In this document: piece by piece, positions 59,477-64,000 of the stretch
How the letters are laid out: each line of letters starts with the position of its first letter
How positions within the stretch are numbered: position 1 is the stretch's first letter
Source of the DNA: Musa acuminata AAA Group
Taxonomy: Eukaryota > Streptophyta > Magnoliopsida > Zingiberales > Musaceae
Length of the DNA stretch: 64,000 bases
Reading direction: 5' to 3'
Assembly (NCBI RefSeq): GCF_036884655.1
Contig: NC_088357.1
Coordinates: 48,255,001 to 48,319,000 of the forward strand
Translations under genes and position numbers: made by a program
The notes under the pieces: generated by a model
The model's input: the letters and a program-made list of their open reading frames with translations, nothing else
What the model was told of the DNA's origin: nothing
Databases searched by the model: none

Positions 59477-61590
59477 TGTCGTGGGAACAACCTTGAGCCG
59501 TGACCTCGGGGCCGACGCAGCTCGGTTCGGGTTCGGATGATAGGATCTTTTCGATATGACCCTCGAGTCCGCTGAGGTGACCGATTACGATGGCCCGATC
59601 GGGACGGGGACGCCTGCGCATCCAGTGGGGACCTTCGGCTTCGCACCTGCATAAAGGTCGGGTCAGGGTGCTCGACCAGACCCCTCCGACGATCAAGTCA
59701 GTGGATGGTAAAGGTGGTTTCTTTAGCTAAGTTGTCTCCTCCCCCTCCTCCTGATGAACGAAAGGGTATTTATAGGGAAGGTTACCGTTGTTTGTGTTAG
59801 GATCAGAGCGGCACTAAGAGGGGGGGGGGTGAATTAGTGCAGCGGATTAAAACTTCGATTTTGAAAAAATCTTTCGTATGATAAAAAATCGAACTCGGAA
59901 GTGCTTAACTTGAAAGCGTGTTCGTAAAGGTGTCCAGCAAAAGTAATGAGGAAATAAAACACGTATGAAGGTTTGCAGTAAGGTAAATAGCAATAAGTAA
60001 ATGCAAACTAGAGAACACACTAATTTAAAGTGGTTCGGTCAAAATGACCTACATCCACTTGCGAAGCTTTCTTCGAAGAGGCTCCCAACTTCCACTAGCA
60101 AATCACTTTGAAGGGGAAGGACAAATACCTCTCTTACAACCTTTTACAAGTGGTTCACACTCTTACAACTTTTCGAAGAGAAAGAGGGAGGTGAACACTC
60201 GAGCTATTGAAAACAAAAACTTGCTAAAGGCTTTGCTAAGACTTTTATCTCAATCTCTTGCTTCTCAAAGGTTGTCATCTCAGTTGAGAATTGAGTGGTA
60301 TTTATAGGCTCCAAGAGGATTCAAATTTGGGCTCCAAATTTTGAATTCTCTTGGGTTTCCGAGGCTGGCAGTGCCACCGCCAGACCTCTCGGGTGCTGGG
60401 CGGTGCCACCGCTCAGTCCAACGGGGCCACCACTCAGTTCTCGGGTTCTGGGCAGTGCCACCGCTTACACTATTTCAGCTCACTGGTTGGGCTCCAAACT
60501 TGGCCCAAACCGGTCTGAACTTGGGCCCAATTAGCCCATACTTGGGTTATAGGATGAACACATAATCCTAACCCTAATTAACGTGCTAACTACGAATTTA
60601 AAGACATTTCTTAAGCTATTACATAGTCCGCAAGTCAAGACTTCTTCAGGCGAACTTCCAGCGGTCTTCCGATAAACTCTCGGAAACTATTTTGCGGACT
60701 CCCGGCAAGCTCCTAAACTTCACGATTTGATCTTGGCGAGTTCCAACGAGCTTCTTTGGCAAGCTCCGATCTTTCTCGACGAGCTCCGCGAACTTCCCAC
60801 GAACCTTCCGACGAGCTTCCGAAAAACCCTTCGGCAAGCTCCCTACTCATTCTCGGCTAGTTCCGGCAGTATTCTCGATGAACCTTCAGACTTCCGTCGA
60901 ACTCTTGAACTCTCAACCTCTCAACGAATCCTTCGCTCTTGACTCAGACATTTTGTTTCGCTTTATGTCTTTGTCATTATCGTAGTTATTCCTGCACACA
61001 CAAACTAAAACTCTACTCCGATCTAGACAATTATTACAACGCGAATTGACATTCTATTGCTCGGCACGTCATTGGTTGGCGCTTCGTCCGATTCTTCAGC
61101 GCGTCGTCCTCTCTTGCGGCTTGTTGCTCAATCAGCGGTTGACCTCCGCAACCCTGATATCCTTGGTGAAATTATGCTCTCCTTGGCCCGATGCCCCACG
61201 TCAAAAGTGTTTTGCCATCCAATATTCTGACGTGATCTCCTCCGGCGCAAATGTCAATTCCTCCTGCTTTAATTGTCTCATCCTGATCGAAGCATCCTGC
61301 ATCACTCAAAACATAGATTAAATTATAAACACATATCAAAGGTTTCATCTTCAAAATACGATATTCAACAGTTTGATGTGCTTGCCCGCAGGGGGCAGAA
61401 TCATACTTTTGGTAGCGTCTGACACCGATGTTGGCGTGGCGTAAGGGATTGGGCCTGAGCATGACGTTAATGCACCTCAGCCGACATTCTGGTCCTTTTG
61501 ACCAGGTGTTGTCGGGTCGATCGAGGCGTGAGGCGTCATCTGGGGCAGTTGACGTTAGCCCGAGTCTTGTCGCCATTATTATCCTCATCA
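59477..61590 (-). repeat. LTR of a second gypsy-like element, split by a nested LTR
   Basis: The outer parts (59477-59794 and 61376-61590) together match the 30398-30956 LTR: ACAACCTTGAGCCGTG, CCCCTCCGACGATCAAG, TATTTATAGGGAAG, then CCCGCAGGGGGCAG and ATCCTCATCA. Gag lies to the right on the minus strand, so this is the 3' LTR. A purine tract (CCGGGGGAGAATA, minus strand) follows at 61591-61603, the same layout as in the nested copy. The left end reads TGTCGTGGGAAC. Confidence 0.85.
59795..61370. mobile_element. Solo LTR, 1576 bp, Maximus/SIRE-like
   Basis: It starts TGTTAGGATCAGAGCGGCAC and ends ATATTCAACA, flanked by the 5 bp duplication GTTTG (59790-59794 and 61371-61375). The long (G)10 run and GTGAATTAGTGCAGCGG near the start resemble LTRs of the Maximus/SIRE Copia lineage as I recall them. 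Two internal repeat zones are visible: GGCAGTGCCACCGC words at 60365-60470, and CTTCCGACGAGCTTCC-like words at 60650-60910. There is no internal coding region, so it is a product of LTR-LTR recombination. Confidence 0.92.
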
Positions 61591-61747
61591 TATTCTCCCC
61601 CGGAAAGAAGCTATGCGTTGGTCATTGTAACGAGAGTCCGAGGCATGGCTTCAACTTTCAGTATTTGTTCTTGTCGGGCGGTTGCTGGTCCGTTACCAGG
61701 GGCGCAGTCTGAATTTAGCAAATAAGGGAGGCTAGGCGTGCGACGGT

Positions 61748-62755
61748 GGTCTCGAACAGCATGCAGCTTCACGAGAACGTCTCAGGCGGGCAGGCCACGC
61801 AGAGAAAGTGGTCTCGGGTGACATGCAGCCGAGGAGCACGACTCAGGTGGGTGGGCCACGCAGAGGTTATGGTCTCGGGCAACATGCAGCTGAGGAGCAC
61901 AACTCAGTCGGGCAGGCCAAGCAGAGGTTGTGGTCACTGGCAACATGCAATCGAGGAGCATGACTCGGGCGGGCGGGCCGCGCAGAGGTTGTGGTCTCGG
62001 GCAACATGCAGCCGAGGAGCACAACTCAGTCGGGCAGGCTAAGCAAAGGTTGTGGTCTCGAGCGACACGCGGCCGAGGAGCACGGCTCAACCGGGCAGGC
62101 CGCGCAAGGGCAGTGGTCTTGGGCAGTATGGAGCCGAGGAGCATGACGCAGGCGGGCTATGACCGAGGGGTATGGCTCAGGTGGGTAGGCCGCGCAGGCG
62201 TGGTCTCGGGGAACATGCAGCCGAGGAGCACGGCATAGGCGGGCAGGCCGCGCAGGCGTGGTCTCGGAGAACATGCAGCCGAGGAGCACAGCGTAGGCGG
62301 GCAGGCCGCGCAGGCATGGTCTCGGGCAACATGCAGCCGAGGAGCACGACGCAGGCGTGGTCTCGGGCGAGCAGGCCGGGCAGGCCGCGCAAGTGTGGTC
62401 TCCGGTAGCATGGAGTCGAGGAGCACAACGCAGGTGGGCAGGCCGCGCAGGTGTGGTCTCGAGCAGCATGAAGTCGAGGAGCACGACGCAGGCGGGCAGG
62501 CCGCGTAGGCGTAGTCTTGGGGAACATGCAGCCGAGGAGCACGACATAGGCGGGCAGGCCGCGCAGGCGTGGTCTCGGGCAACATGTGGCCGAGGAGCAC
62601 AGCGTAGGCGGGCTGGCTGCGCAGGCGTGGTCTCGGGTAACATGCGGCCGAGGAGCACAACGTAGGCGGTCTGGCCGCGCAGGCGTGGTCTCGGGCAACA
62701 TGCGGCCGAGGAGCATGGTGCAGGTGGGCTGGCCGAGGGATGTAAAGACAAAAGG
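61748..62755. repeat. 58-61 bp minisatellite, about 16 units, inside the gypsy-like element
   Basis: Each unit follows the pattern GGTCTCGGGCAACATGCAGC, CGAGGAGCACGACGCAGG, then CGGGCAGGCCGCGCAGGCGT. The first six units are about 61 bases; later ones are about 58. Two units are partly duplicated or shortened (near 62140 and 62360). The period is not a multiple of three in most units, and all six frames stay open for long distances. The long apparent proteins here are artefacts of repetition and GC content. Confidence 0.9.
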
Positions 62756-62892
62756 GGTTAGGCGAGGGCTAACCGCGAGTCGAGAGGCGGTCAGGTAGAT
62801 ACTGAGTCTTCGCTCGGAAGAGACTAAGGCAAGGCCTAGATTTCTTTTCACGAGGGCTACATCGGATAGCCACCGCGGGTGCTTGACCTCTT

Positions 62893-63890
62893 CTATGGAG
62901 CCCACTGACGAAAGTCGTCCCTTCTCCTCACGACCACCCAAGCCTCCCCCGCGATGTATTGGTTAGCCCGCTGGAGCATCTCTGGCACCGTGGTGGGGGG
63001 TCGCTCCGCGAGGGACCAGGAAAATCTAGAGGGTCGCAGGCCTATCATAAACGCCTGCATTAATAGAGAGGGTTGAGTGTCCGGCAAACCCCGGATTTGC
63101 GTGGCAAAGCGATCCACGAAATGTGAGAGGGGCTCGTCCTCCCTTTGGTTGAGTCTGAGGAGCAGTGCAACGGATGGCTTCGGCCGGGCGTAGGATAGGA
63201 AGTTAAGCTCAAAGTCCCTGGCGAGTTGATCGAAAGAAGTGATCGCCCCGAGCTTCAGACTGTGATACCATGCACAAGCTGGCCCCTCAGAGTCATGGGG
63301 AACGCCTTGCACATCAGGGCGTCCAAGGTTCCATAAAGCGCCATTTGGGCATGGAAGGCGGCTACATGGTCCACTGGGTCGGTGGCGCCATCGTACGCGT
63401 CAAGGGAGGGGAGGCGGAAGTTCGGGGGGACTGCCTGATCTTGTATCTCAGGCGCAAACGGGGACCCTTGGTGCGCGTCCTCCCCGAGCTCTCCCTTTGA
63501 CCTGCGAACCTCCTTCTGCACTTCGTCGAGCCGCTGACTAACAAAACGTAATTGGGCTCGTAGGGAGTCCGTTGAATCCGAAGATAATGCCTCGGGTTCC
63601 GGGGTGCCCGCTCGGGTTTGCCATCACCCGATCCCCAAGTTGGGCCGATCGGACTCGAGACGAAGTGGGGAGCTCCTGAGGTGGCGTGCGAAACCAAACG
63701 GGCAGCTCCTGTTACTGCAGTGGTTGGATCGCAGGCGAGTGCAGCGGATGAGAAACGAGCGGGATAATGGACTGCTGGTCAATGTTCGGACTTGATGAGT
63801 GAGGTCCTGAAAGGTCTCGGACGACACTGGCGACGGGTCGGCTGGGGCACCGTCGGATGGCGACAAGCCCGGGTCGTTGAGTATCCGCTA
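62893..63890 (-). pseudogene. Gypsy-type gag of the right-hand element, frameshifted
   Basis: Two overlapping frames together cover gag: 63255-63521 ([28 protein letters not shown]) and 62893-63312 ([52 protein letters not shown]). A frame change near 63280 breaks the protein between the FPMTLRG motif and the WYHSLK motif. It extends further 3' than the copy at 31250-31732. Sequence on to 64000 matches the gag leader at 31733-32100 of the nested copy, so the element continues past the window. Confidence 0.8.
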
Positions 63891-64000
63891 ATATCGCTCT
63901 GAGGTCGTGGCAAGGTGTTCATCACGATGGTCTCCGTGCGGGGGATATTCTCCCGAAGCTCTAATTAGGTGTGACCTCTCAGCCGTGGGCTCGTCAGAGC

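Noticed and set aside
61748..62755. CRISPR-like array
   Set aside because: Units are contiguous tandem copies without unique spacers, in a plant retroelement.
62026..62941. ORFs of 241 and 254 codons rich in Cys, Pro and Arg
   Set aside because: They are the minisatellite read in different frames. The period is not a multiple of three and no start or domain supports them.

Overview
The window is nuclear DNA from a flowering plant. The genes are split by GT-AG introns, promoters carry TATA boxes, and one gene has a perfect miR160 target. Nested LTR retrotransposons fill the space between genes. GC-rich first exons, AT-rich introns and the types of LTR element suggest a monocot, possibly a Zingiberales or banana-like genome. 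That last step is a guess, because no species-diagnostic sequence was available to me.

Genes, left to right: (1) an ARF17-type auxin response factor on the plus strand (1199-6165) with an internal miR160 site; (2) the 26S proteasome lid subunit RPN6 on the minus strand (8741-11491), whose start codon lies in a tiny separate exon; (3) a thaumatin-like protein (TLP) with a hydrophobic C-terminal tail, minus strand (14568-16057); (4) and (5) two intact, intronless, nearly identical SBT1-type subtilases, minus strand (17097-19379 and 36813-39098); (6) a SPARK-domain receptor-like kinase in nine coding exons, minus strand (41457-48234), with one GC-AG intron; (7) a GPI-anchored PI-PLC-X-domain protein in eight exons, plus strand (50511-55201); (8) a class III peroxidase in three exons, plus strand (56358-57547).

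The centre, about 15.4-40.95 kb, is one tandem duplication of a TLP/subtilase/spacer unit of about 5.8 kb. Its breakpoint lies inside the TLP gene (junction at 27628-27630), so the right copy of TLP is born truncated. Retroelements then inflated the two copies differently. A decayed Copia element (19861-26318) sits 482 bp upstream of the left subtilase. A solo LTR (28024-28710) sits exactly at the splice acceptor of the truncated TLP. A second decayed Copia element (about 29058-35812) carries a 2.3 kb non-autonomous gypsy-like element (30398-32721) inside it. Between the two copies, a 539 bp coding tract and a 391 bp non-coding tract are identical while their flanks differ, which suggests gene conversion or selective constraint.

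The right end, from 59477, is a larger member of the same gypsy-like family on the minus strand. Its LTR is split by a 1576 bp solo LTR with a perfect target-site duplication. Its internal region holds a roughly 58-61 bp minisatellite and a gag region that runs out of the window. The genes are independent single transcription units, not operons. I found no tRNA or rRNA gene, no CRISPR array and no clearly new enzymatic system. The notable content is structural: gene duplication, conversion tracts, nested insertions and unusual splice structures.
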